From Albula goreensis (taxonomy: Eukaryota; Chordata; Actinopteri; Albuliformes; Albulidae), in NCBI GenBank assembly GCA_022829145.1, contig CM040755.1, positions 8,255,063-8,319,062 of the forward strand: a stretch of DNA of 64,000 nucleotides, given 5' to 3'. The notes below the pieces were generated by a model that saw only the letters and a list, made by a program, of their open reading frames with translations, was not told the DNA's origin and ran no database searches. Below, one piece after another: positions 50,909 through 60,200 of the stretch (position 1 is the first letter of the stretch; every line of letters starts with the position of its first letter). The translations under genes were made by a program, and so were the position numbers.

Positions 50909-51020
50909 CCAGAGAGCACGAAAAAGACTCGTCTTTGATCTCTCGCTCCGAGGAGCCGGCGCACGGAAAGGGTTTGATGAAAGCTCAGGAGGACCTGTTC
51001 TGCCAGCCGTGGTTTTTAGC
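50909..51020 (+). other. Splice-bounded, open-frame exon candidate
   Basis: ATCTCCTCAG ends at 50908 (acceptor) and AGC|GTGAGT lies at 51020/51021 (good donor), bounding 112 bases. With one incoming base the frame is open throughout and reads '...REHEKDSSLISRSEEP...' to '...QEDLFCQPWF'. A second frame is also open, and the minus strand carries a 127-codon frame (50789-51172), so openness alone is weak evidence. The block is richer in CpG than its flanks. I do not recognise the peptide. It may be an exon, a lncRNA exon or a conserved non-coding element. Confidence 0.22.
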
Positions 51021-51640
51021 GTGAGTGTCTCCCTGTCTCCGAACATTCCGTCAACATCCCGCCTGTCGCGAGAGGAGGCAGCTGGAGAGGCACGACATTC
51101 CCTGAAATCCCACGCCACAGAAAGAGGAGTGCTGGGCTCTGCCTTCAGAGGAGGCTCAGAGGGAATCAGCACACCCCCCTGGCCCTGCTCCGCCCCCCAC
51201 GACCCCCCCGCTGTCCTGGTTGCGCCTCACAGAGCCGTGCAATTACTGTGATTTTTAATTACGTTTTTTAAGAGTCACATTTATTGGCTGGTTTATTGGG
51301 AAAGGCTTGGATTAAAGTGTGCCACTGCTCTCCAAAGATTGCACTATAAACTGAGTTGCTTTCAAGGGAACGTGTGACTTTTTGTTTTGCAAGGAGCATG
51401 TGTTCACACAACATTATGATTCATACAAGCAATTCATTTTAATCACTTTTTAATATTTTAGGATGTATAATTTGAAGCACTCAATACTTACTTTAATGGT
51501 AGTTATAGGGGTCATTTTAAAAACCTTGAGGTATGAGAAACACCTTTCAATTTCTCCATAAATTCTTCCTTTCTAAACACTCTTGAAATGCCAGGTATTT
51601 TTTAATGTAATGAAATCTTTTAGTGTAATGAATCTTCTGA

Positions 51641-51656
51641 GCAGCAGGGGGCACTA
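51641..51656 (+). promoter_or_regulatory. CTCF-like motif
   Basis: GCAGCAGGGGGCACTA fits the CTCF core (AGCAGGGGGCAC). Same orientation as the site at 13784. Confidence 0.45.
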
Positions 51657-52334
51657 ATGCTGTAGGACAGGCTGTTCAGAGAGTTACTGTCCCACCGCTG
51701 GACTGTGAAGTTCCACTTTATGCAGCCACAATCATAGTAGATGTATTTGCAGAGTTTGTCATTTTAGCTGCTTCTTTACTGGAAAAAACACTCAGTTTTA
51801 ATCCATTTGTGCTGAAAACAATGGATGTGGAATTACATTATCCCTGGAAGCCTTCAGGCAGAACTGTAATCGCATTACGCATGCATGATGAATGGGTATA
51901 AAATTGTAATGTTTTAATTAAGAGGGTTTATAGACGGGAAGCACGCTGCTTTTCTCCTCTCTTCTGGGGTGTTTCCAGTGCTGTGCAGTCTTATCCATTT
52001 TGATGAGATTCCCAGAGTTTCAGTTTGATGTCTTTGTCGTAGAAAGGATGAGTTAATTGTGTGGATCAAATTAATAGCATTAGGTCTTGAAAAATGTAAG
52101 CATTGTAGCGTGGCAAATGTTATGGAAAGGGATTACTTTTCATCATTTTCTCAGATAAATATCTTTTCTCAGTAATGTGTCTTGCTCTTTGTTGAGTGGT
52201 TTTTAACTGATGTTGTTATATTTTGTGATCAGAATTGAATGGGACCTGCCTTCTTCTTCAGAGTATCAGAGTTTAAAGTGAAGTTGCTTCATTTATCTTA
52301 ATCCTTGTATCCCTCTAGTATATTTAAGTCTCAC

Positions 52335-52553
52335 TGTATCGCAGCTTGTGTTGAGTTTGCACAGAGACCCTGCAGAGAAATGCCTCCGCTTCTTTGCCTC
52401 CGATCGCACCATCTGGTCCTTACGCAGCTCGGAGACCTGTAAGGAGGAAAGGTTAGGAAAGGTACATACATCACCGCTGAGTGCGGACAGCTCCGTCTGA
52501 AAGCCCAGCGCTCCGTTCACCACCGTGGACTGCTTCAGCACCTGCAGCCTCAC
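52335..52553 (-). CDS. Putative minus-strand exon or short ORF, unidentified
   Basis: Within an 86-codon minus frame (52293-52553), the first 26 or so codons (MRLQVLKQSTVVNGALGF...) use G or C at most third positions, unlike background. A textbook acceptor, TTTCCTAACC branch-like element then CCTCCTTACAG, ends at 52437. The block from 52436 to 52335 is a phase-0, 102-base piece beginning VSELRKDQMVRSEAKKRR, with donor ACA|gtgaga. The upstream part cannot be joined by a 38-base intron, so the two parts may be separate. This competes with the plus-strand model at 52365-52438. Confidence 0.28.
52365..52438 (+). CDS. Putative plus-strand exon, unidentified
   Basis: Acceptor GAGTTTGCACAG ends at 52364 and donor CCT|gtaagg lies at 52438/52439, bounding 74 bases. 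The frame beginning at the second base reads DPAEKCLRFFASDRTIWSL and on to SSET, with coding-like composition (W, C, F and charged residues; third positions mostly C or G). The other two plus frames are also open, so the frame is not fixed. It would fit a gene transcribed in the same direction as the exon at 1586-1666, but direct joining to that phase-0 exon selects a different frame (RPCREMPPLL...). The protein is not recognised. Confidence 0.3.
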
Positions 52554-53295
52554 CTGCCCTCCGCTTTACCTCGCCCTCCCACCTGCTCTCTTTCACACAA
52601 CAGTCAGAACCATTCCAGCACATCCCAGTGCAGGAGTTGCTCTTTTTTTGTTCCAAGCTGGACACCCCCACCCCAGTCCTCTACCACCACCCAGATTAAA
52701 TAGCAAGTTGTCTGGAGCCTCACTGGATCTTTTAACTTTTTTTAAAGATCTGCAAGAGGAAAAGATATAAAAGGATAGAAACAAGACATTCTATGTCCAG
52801 AAACATTTGTTCAAATATCAGATTGAGCAGAAGTGTGTTCTGCTCAATAAATGTTACAGGCTCATAGAGTCACTTGCAAGGCTACAGCAAATAGCTGATA
52901 TAGCATATTAGAAGTCAGTATTTGCTGTATTTATTCTGCCTGTGCAGATATTTGCAGATGCCTTGTTTTCCTGGTGACTGAAGCACGATAAGCTGAATTC
53001 AAATGAAGCCTGTATTTCTTTCCTCTTCACTGAAAATATTTATAGAAGAGGGAGTGAATCAGTGGCTTGGATATGCATCTGGTGCTTCCTGGGTGGGAAG
53101 AGAGAAAACAACACATGTGAACAACACGTTGTTCTCAGGTGGTAACGCTGTGTATCTGCCATTCTGTGGATCAGACTCTGAATTGTTTTCCACACCAAGT
53201 ACAAAACTGGGATACTGAAGTTATTTTAACATCAGCATTGAAGAAGACACCATGCATTTTGGATCTTGCCTCTAAAGTTCAAATCCTGATTTTGT

Positions 53296-53308
53296 CCACT
53301 AGGGGGAA
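53296..53308 (+). promoter_or_regulatory. CTCF-like motif (weak)
   Basis: CCACTAGGGGGAA has the core CCACTAGGGGG but lacks the GC(A/G) extension. Confidence 0.3.
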
Positions 53309-53999
53309 ACAGACATCTTGTCTTTGATCAGCAATGCACCCACAATACCTTTTACAACTTTTACTACTCATACAATGAATTTAAACATTACTCTGCACCC
53401 AAAAATTACTTGAACAAATTAATCAGTCAAGGATGTTGGGCATCATAAAATATTTCTTGTCAGTAAACAAAGTTTAAATGCAAAAAAGAAAAAAACACAT
53501 TAATCCTACATCAGCAAGCCTGCCTAGTGATATCTGTAAAATTAAACATTTTCTGAGAGATTGAGACATGAAAATAAAACATGACTGACATTTAGTGCTC
53601 TGTTTCTGTTTGTGGGAACACATGTCAGAATCACTTATTAGTTAATATTAGATACATGGCCTTACTCTCTCTCTCAGTCAGTGCAAGTTTAGCCAGCGAA
53701 CTCTGAGTGATGCCATAATGTTTGTGGGCAAAATGAGTCACTTCCGCTCCTATTTTTCTCCTAGCAGTGAGAAAAAAGGCCATGATGAGGTGGCCGTCAA
53801 CATTCACGAGGAGGTCTTTAGTTCCCGCGAGGAGAGTTTTACTGTTCATTTCCTGCTTCATGAAGCACATTTGCAAAAATTGAAATTACCTGAAAAAGCT
53901 GTGTTGCCCTCGACATGGCAGGTGCTGTATATACAGTGGCTGTCTGGCACATTTCAAGGGCACCTTTCGGTGATTATGTGCTGCAGTTCCTCTTTGTGC

Positions 54000-54112
54000 A
54001 CTGGAGCAGTCAGAGAGCCTCATTCAAGGGTCACGCATATACCATTAGCATCCCATATGGGGTTCAAACCTACAACCAACCCCACGGTCTACTGACTTTA
54101 CACAGGGTATGT
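54000..54112 (+). repeat. Degenerate copy of a fish dispersed repeat
   Basis: 'attcaagggtcac' followed about 35 bases later by 'ggggttcaaacctacaacc' resembles the conserved tail seen at 63875-63945 ('gaactgaacctgcaacct'). The order and spacing of modules agree, but identity is low. It is probably an old member of the same family. Confidence 0.35.
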
Positions 54113-54473
54113 TGACAGTATGTACATATTTGCCTGTAATAATTTGTTCTTGGACGTAATGTATTTATACAGTTGGGTCTGTGTTGAAACTGTTCATACC
54201 GTTGCCCTAGGGTACAAAAGCAATGTCTTGTTGGGGATCTGTAAGTGGAACCAGGACGCCTGGCAACTGCCTTTGCTTCCTCAGTGTCCTCTCCTCGTCT
54301 GGCAGTCTGCCACAATAAAATTTGTCATCAACAAAATTTGCACAACTATTTGTCGAGTCAGATTTGTGCGGGCAATTGTTTCACTGTTCCCCTTCAGTGA
54401 CTGCCGCCTAAAATACCCCCGCAGCTTAAAACACCAGTGCTTCCTCGGAAGAAAACAAAACGATTGTGTGGCA

Positions 54474-54475
<2 letters not shown>

Positions 54476-54513
<38 letters not shown>
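54476..54513 (+). repeat. Poly(T) run, 38 bases
   Basis: The longest homopolymer in the window. It could be the poly(A) tail of a minus-strand retroposed sequence, in which case the retroposed body would lie at higher coordinates (54514 onward). Confidence 0.95.
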
Positions 54514-54514
<1 letters not shown>

Positions 54515-54543
54515 ATATTTGAGATATTTAATATCTCAAATAT
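54515..54543. other. 29-bp perfect palindrome beside the T tract
   Basis: ATATTTGAGATATT (54515-54528) and its exact reverse complement (54530-54543) flank a single T. It abuts the 38-T run with one base between. Such a structure suggests a hairpin-forming terminus of an element or a replication-slippage product. Confidence 0.8.
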
Positions 54544-54589
54544 TTACACAGCTACAGCTTACAGTGTCCTCATAGTGAGCCAGCTTGTC

Positions 54590-54735
54590 CTGGCCCGTCT
54601 CCATGGCAACATGGAATCCAAGCTGCGCCGCTTCTCGGCCGTGGGCAACGGCGTCTTCCGTGAGCACAGCAAACACCGAGGCATGCCAGAGAAGCAGAGT
54701 CTCTTCCCTGGGCCCTCTCTAGGAAAAGCCTGATC
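54590..54735 (+). other. Coding-like GC-rich segment with an X-box
   Basis: The plus frame from ATG 54612 reads MESKLRRFSAVGNGVFREH and then about 21 more residues to a stop at 54731. Third positions are strongly G/C (CTG CGC CGC TTC TCG GCC GTG GGC AAC GGC). GTCTCCATGGCAAC at 54597-54610 is a near-perfect RFX X-box. No good donor follows, so it is either a short ORF, an exon fragment or retro-copy, or a conserved regulatory element. No family recognised. Confidence 0.3.
54597..54610 (-). promoter_or_regulatory. RFX X-box-like motif
   Basis: The reverse complement GTTGCCATGGAGAC has one perfect half-site (GTTGCC) and one close to consensus with the usual AT spacer. It is the best X-box match in the window. 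Confidence 0.5.
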
Positions 54736-55190
54736 TCCTCTGATGTCACAAGCCCCCCACCCGCTTCCCCCTCCACCCCCAAGCACTTAGATATTTGCTT
54801 ATGATAATGTCCTTTCATGGCCTCCTTGCACATCTTCAAAGTACACAGTCATATGGTGTTTTCCTTTGACCAGGGGGATCACAGTGGTATTACCAGCTAG
54901 CCTTGGCTTGCACATTTCTTCCCATTCAACAATGTGCAAATATACAAGTCCCTACTGTGCCAAACAACGGTGGGAACTTCTCATTCTGACAGTAAAGGAA
55001 GCTCACAGGTGATCAGAACATGGCAGTGAGATGGAGCTCTGCCAGGGTCTGACATTCTGCTATCAGCTGGGAGGAGGAGAGCGCAGAGCAGACACAGGTT
55101 GGGGAGGTTGGCCGTTGCTTAATGGGGGATGGTATCCATGAGGTGGATGAAGTGTAAGCTGGCATGTTAAATATTGATAAGCATAGTATG

Positions 55191-55207
55191 TGCACCCTCT
55201 GGGGACT
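55191..55207 (-). promoter_or_regulatory. CTCF-like motif (minus, weak)
   Basis: The reverse complement reads CCCCAGAGGGTGCA, matching part of the CTCF core (CCAGAGGGTGC). Opposite orientation to the sites at 13784 and 51641. Confidence 0.25.
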
Positions 55208-55999
55208 GGAGGACAGGCATACGTCCTTGTATAATGTAGTACCAGACTTTTATTAATGGAAGCTTGTGTCATCTCTACTTAGTGTGCACCTGCAAAACAC
55301 TCTATATGGTAAGGAGGCAGTTGGAGATAGAATTCTGGGAAACCCATCAACTGTGAAACATTTCTGAGCGTCACGAAGCATGAGGGGATTTGCCCTATGT
55401 GACTGGGTCCTCCCAGGTTCCTCGCTGGCTATCACTAGCACTTATATGAACTAAGCTGTAATAGTATCTATGGTCAGAGTAGAGCAAGTGATTAGCTACC
55501 TTCCATTCGACTCGCAAGGATGCTCAATCAGCTAGCTAACGTCTCACAGTATTCTTTGTTTATCCATTTATTTTATTTTGGGGACAAGAACTGTTTAACA
55601 TTAATTCACAGCAGTTTCTGTAGGTTTTGTTGATTCTGTCTAGTTGGATTTGGAAACATGTTGTGAGGACTCTTCAGCCAGTCAGTGACTTAAGCACTTG
55701 GGCTGAAAAACTCCAGCAGCCCCTATGCGGCCCTCCAAGAACTGAGGTTGAGGTCACTGTTTAGCTCCCTCATCATTTCTTCCTTGCATCCTTTTTGATT
55801 TCGGTCTATGACATTGTTTTTCCCATTCTCTGTGCCCCCTCTCCCCTCTTGAAATTCACAGACTTGGTGGAGAACCAAGCATGTCTTCCTCCCACCCAGC
55901 TTCCTTCCCGGTCCAGTAGCCTTTCGCAGCTGCCAAGCAACAAGGCCTGTGAGCGACTCAGCCAAGCCACACAAGGGGATTCGGCCTATTTAATATTCT

Positions 56000-57250
56000 A
56001 ATTCCATGTCTTTGCAATACTGATGCTAATGTGAATGACAACGGCCTGTGCTATCCCTGGCCGTGACGTCACAAGGAAACATTATTGTTACTAATCGATT
56101 ATAATTAAAATGAAGAGACTGTGATGCAGCATTGTATTTTTTTTTTTATTAGTTTTATATTGACAAGTGATTTAGACAAAAATAATTGTATGTTTTCTCA
56201 CTGCTCGCTAGGCGCCTTTTATGTAGGCAAGCTTATTAGCGATTGTGTTAAATATTGTCTATTTGTACAGCTGGATTTTTACTGGAGCAGTTCAGGGGAC
56301 ATTATTCAAGCGTCCAACGTGAACTCGGTACCCTGCGAGTACAGTCTGTACTGCTAATAATGTTTCACTTTAATACCAAAGTCTTACTTAGAAATACCGC
56401 TGGTGTCATGACGTGCTAATCCCAGAACCCCCGTATGTTTACATATGGAAGAGAGGAGAAGTGGTGCGGTCCTGCCAGCGCTATCTTTAGCCTTATAGCT
56501 GAACGTACCTTTGTATGTGATTAATGACTTTATTTTCTCTGCTTAATGGAGCAGAAATGATCAATATTACACCCTTCTATAGATAATATTGTTATTACAG
56601 ACCATGCATGCACACTTCCTAAAAGACAAGCGAGAGTTACAGTAAGTGCCTTATTTCTTTGGTGTGGGCAAAGTGCTGGGGTGGTCCAGCTGCCATAGTG
56701 TTTTAATAGCGGAGTACTCGTGCGAAGACCTTCTTTTCAGACCGCTCTCGTATGAAAATTACGATTCAACATTCGACCTTATTTATTTAACCCCCGCCAT
56801 AAACTGAGACTCAGACGGTTGATCTACGTACATATGGTCGCATTGATGTCTGTTATAAATACTGACGAATGGCACGGTGGATTCTGCTGACCTACAGAAC
56901 ATTTCCCCAGAACTTGGAATGTTGGGAGACCCTACAACAAAGGATCAAAGATAAACTGCCTAAGTGAATTGTTGGGTTACATTATCTGTCTGCTCGCTTC
57001 TACTACTTAAATAAACGTTTCACATTTGAATGATATAAGCAGATGCTGACACCAAGTGTCTGTATTGGAGTGCTTGTGTGGCCCGCTTAAGCAACGTGAG
57101 TTTATTTACTTCCGAACTACGTAATATTGTAATTAGTGTCAGGATGGGCAATATATTTGAGGAAACAGCCCTTGCGTGCGTCATCATCAAAATTGCCCAT
57201 ATCAAACACTTCCAGTGGCTTGTTTTAAATTAAACAACTGGCTTTCATAC
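56000..57250. promoter_or_regulatory. Candidate conserved non-coding cluster with CRE
   Basis: Unique sequence with a perfect CRE palindrome TGACGTCA (about 56065-56072) followed by ATCGATTATAATTAAAATG (homeodomain/Cut type), then further unique sequence, including TACGTACATATG near 56825, to about 57250. The 41-base exon candidate lies inside it. Function is inferred from motifs only. Confidence 0.35.
56601..56641 (+). CDS. Putative 41-base micro-exon
   Basis: ATTGTTATTACAG ends at 56600 (acceptor) and ACA|gtaagtg lies at 56641/56642 (strong donor). Two of three frames are open. One starts ACC ATG C, a good initiation context, and reads MHAHFLKDKREL. Forty-one bases shift phase by two. It could be an alternative first coding exon or an internal micro-exon of a plus-strand gene. 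No family recognised, and two splice-like signals this close can arise by chance. Confidence 0.25.
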
Positions 57251-60200
57251 ATGTTTAACACTGTAAATGTGGCTGTTATAATTGAATCCCATAAAATGTG
57301 AAAGTGCAAAGTGAAAAATGTTTGCAGTACTCAATAAAGCTTTATTAATTCCATGCCAGGTCTGTTCATTGGGCTCAAGAAAGACAGCTTTTAATTCATG
57401 CATTTTAGATTACACACAGGGATACATTAAAAGCAGAGAGCCATAAAAGAGCAGTAAGTGCATTTCATGCTTCAGATGTTAATTTGTAGTCGTGGGAACA
57501 GGTGAGTCTGTAGCGTGCAGGAAAGGTACTGTGATGGACAGGTGGGGAGTTGGCACAGAAACATAAAGAGCACGCCGTCTGTCAACCCAATAACTTCAGC
57601 TGCGCCCTCCAGAGAAAAAAATGGTAGCACAAGGCTTGCTTTATTTCTGTTTGTGGATGTGTGAGTTTACATGCCTGAAGGGCCTGCATCTTTTTACCCG
57701 CTAAGCCAGCTCTGCATGTTCATGACTAAATCCCAAAGACGCAGTGAATGTGCAACACCAATCATCTGAATCAGAGACATATGCACAACAGGTTCGCTTT
57801 GCTTTATGCTTCCTGTGCATAGGTTTGACAGTTTATATAGGGGGCTTGTTTGGTCTCGTTTTTCTTTTATCTCTCAAAAACGCACCCAAAAATGAGGATG
57901 GATCTGGTTCTGGGTGCAGGGAGGATTGGGAGTTGTAGTGATGGTGGATGGATCAATATGGAAGCATGTTCTCGGATTAAAAAAAAAAAAAATGCTCTCT
58001 ATCTTTCTCCGTTGCTCTCTTTCCTTCTCTGTCTCTCCCTCTCTCCTTGATCTCCCTCTCTCCCCCTCTCACTGTGGCAGTCTCTTTTTCTCTCTCCATC
58101 TCTGTGCGGGTGTATGTATGTATATTGTATGTGTGTGTGCGTGTCATCCTCATTTTATGACCCCTCATTTAGCCGGCGCCTACACGCTCACATGTCACTC
58201 TGTGAACACCACATTTACTACTTAAGTAATCAGATGTCTTGAAGGTCCTTCTAAAGGTCCCTATGCTTCGTTGCTGACCTCCTGTTAGCTTATCCCTTAC
58301 CTATTAGCAAGCACTCTCCCCTGCAGCGAGTGACTGTGCGAGAGACGATGGCACGGCACACCGCGGCGCTGGTGACACATATGCCCTGTCGCCATGGGGA
58401 TCCCCTCCCCCACCCTCCACTGATGGCAGAGGACATGGGGGGGTCAGGGTGGTCAGTGCCCGTCAGGCCCCCGTGCCAGGCAGGGTGGCATGGCCCAGAG
58501 GATGGATAGCACAAGGACGTCGCTGCTGCACGCCCCTTGTGGGAAACCAGCTCTCTGCCACATGGAGGGCTCCAAGCGCCGGGTCGCGTGGTTAGGGATT
58601 TGAATACCAAGTGGCCCCCTGCTGTCATAGCCTACAACAAGGGTCTTTATCTGGACTGCTCCAGTGTAATTAAATCAAGCAAACAAATCTGCAGACGCTG
58701 CCAGTGCCTCTCGGATGATCTGGATCTTTTTATTTAATCTCAGTGACTGAATGTAGCATTGGCCTTTAGTGTTTACCTTGTATTTTGTATTACGAGGGTA
58801 TCATCATATATTCCACTGACCACTTGCAAGATGGTGGACTCCTCTTTTAAGGATAACACTTTCATATGCATTCTATACATGCAGTGAATTCTATTAAGCA
58901 AAGCTTAACACAGATTTGTAATGGTTTATCCTGGAGATTGTTTATATTGATAAGCATATATTAATGTTAATGTATTTCATCAGCAGTTTAACAGTGCATT
59001 TTGTAGTTCCAACATTCCAAGGGCAGGGTAGTTTTCCACCACCTGGCGTACTGTGTGGAATGTGTCCGTCCCCACTGCCTCTTACCTGCCCATGCTGGCA
59101 GACCTTTGCTTAGATTTCCCCCTGCTGAGCCATGGCCCACCAGCTTCCCCCTGAAGGAGCTCAATGTACATCCCAAAGGCAGTATTTCCCACTGATTTAA
59201 CATGAAATGCTATGTGGTAGTGCAGATGTGCCTCAGCCTTGAGTATATACAGTATGTACTGTACATACATGGCCATTAAGTATGTGTCTTTATCTATACA
59301 GTTTGTGTGCCACTGATGGCAAGGAAAGCCTGAGTTCATTTAAAGCTTCTAAAGTTCTATGTGTTCTGTGCATGGTTTTGTGATGTATCAGATTGTAGAG
59401 TTTGCTTCCTATTGAATTTGCACTGTTTCTGACTGCATGTTTCTCCCCGTTTTCTTTGCCACACCGAAGCTCTTGAAACCTTGAAAATGAAAGGCTTTTT
59501 TTTCCCCCGGTGTTGTACTTTTGAAAGGACAGATGGGAGTGTATAGAAGAGAACAGAATGAATGATGTTCTTTCACAAGCCGCAGCAGACCACGTTTGCA
59601 GAAGCTGAATCAGTGCAGCAGAAGAAGCTTCTTTCTATATCAGAAACCTTTTAGAAAAGCAGTATGTTCACAGTGAATGTGTCAGCTGCTTAGAAATGTA
59701 GTCAAACAAAATGCAAATGAGTTGAGGAAAATCTGTTGTGTGTCATGTGTGCGCTTCTCAGAAGGGATGAGGGAAAACCTTGTTGTTCTGGAAATTATTT
59801 TTTTTGATGAAGCCTTGACGCGTGTCCATAGGCAAGTATCCCTGCCGTGCAAGATTAAATTCAGGACAGTCTTTGAAGGTAGCACCCCAAACAAACATTA
59901 AACAAACCGAGTGCCGACAATGGGCTTGACTGTGTGATTTCAGCTGCTGGTAGTTTAAGTGAGTGTATTTTAAACAAGTAAGTCTTGGCGGCTCAGTGGC
60001 GTGGGGCAGGCGGTTTGGCTGTGCTCACGGTTGTTTCTTCCCTGACCCCTGTGAAGCCTGAAAAACAGAACGCCATCAGGCTCCCTCTCTCTCCCTCTAC
60101 CTCCGGCACGCCAGAGCGGCCTCGCGCTCTCCTCCGCTGTGTAAACAGCATAAGCAGCTGTAGAGATATGCTGAAGTGCTGAAGACGGGCACGCCGAAAC

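Larger units (their letters stand above)
52554..56600. other. Non-coding stretch with repeat remnants
   Basis: No confirmed gene. It contains a CTCF-like site at 53296-53308, a coding-like island at 53768-53880, a weathered dispersed repeat near 54000-54110, the 38-T tract and palindrome (54476-54543), the GC-rich segment at 54590-54735, and a minus CTCF-like site at 55191-55207. A GC-balanced block with a perfect CRE (TGACGTCA, near 56065-56072) begins about 56.0 kb. Confidence 0.45.

Noticed and set aside
59987-60020. 'ggcggctcagtggcgtgggg' resembling the head of a fish tRNA-derived SINE
   Set aside because: Only about 20 bases match and no B-box or tail follows.
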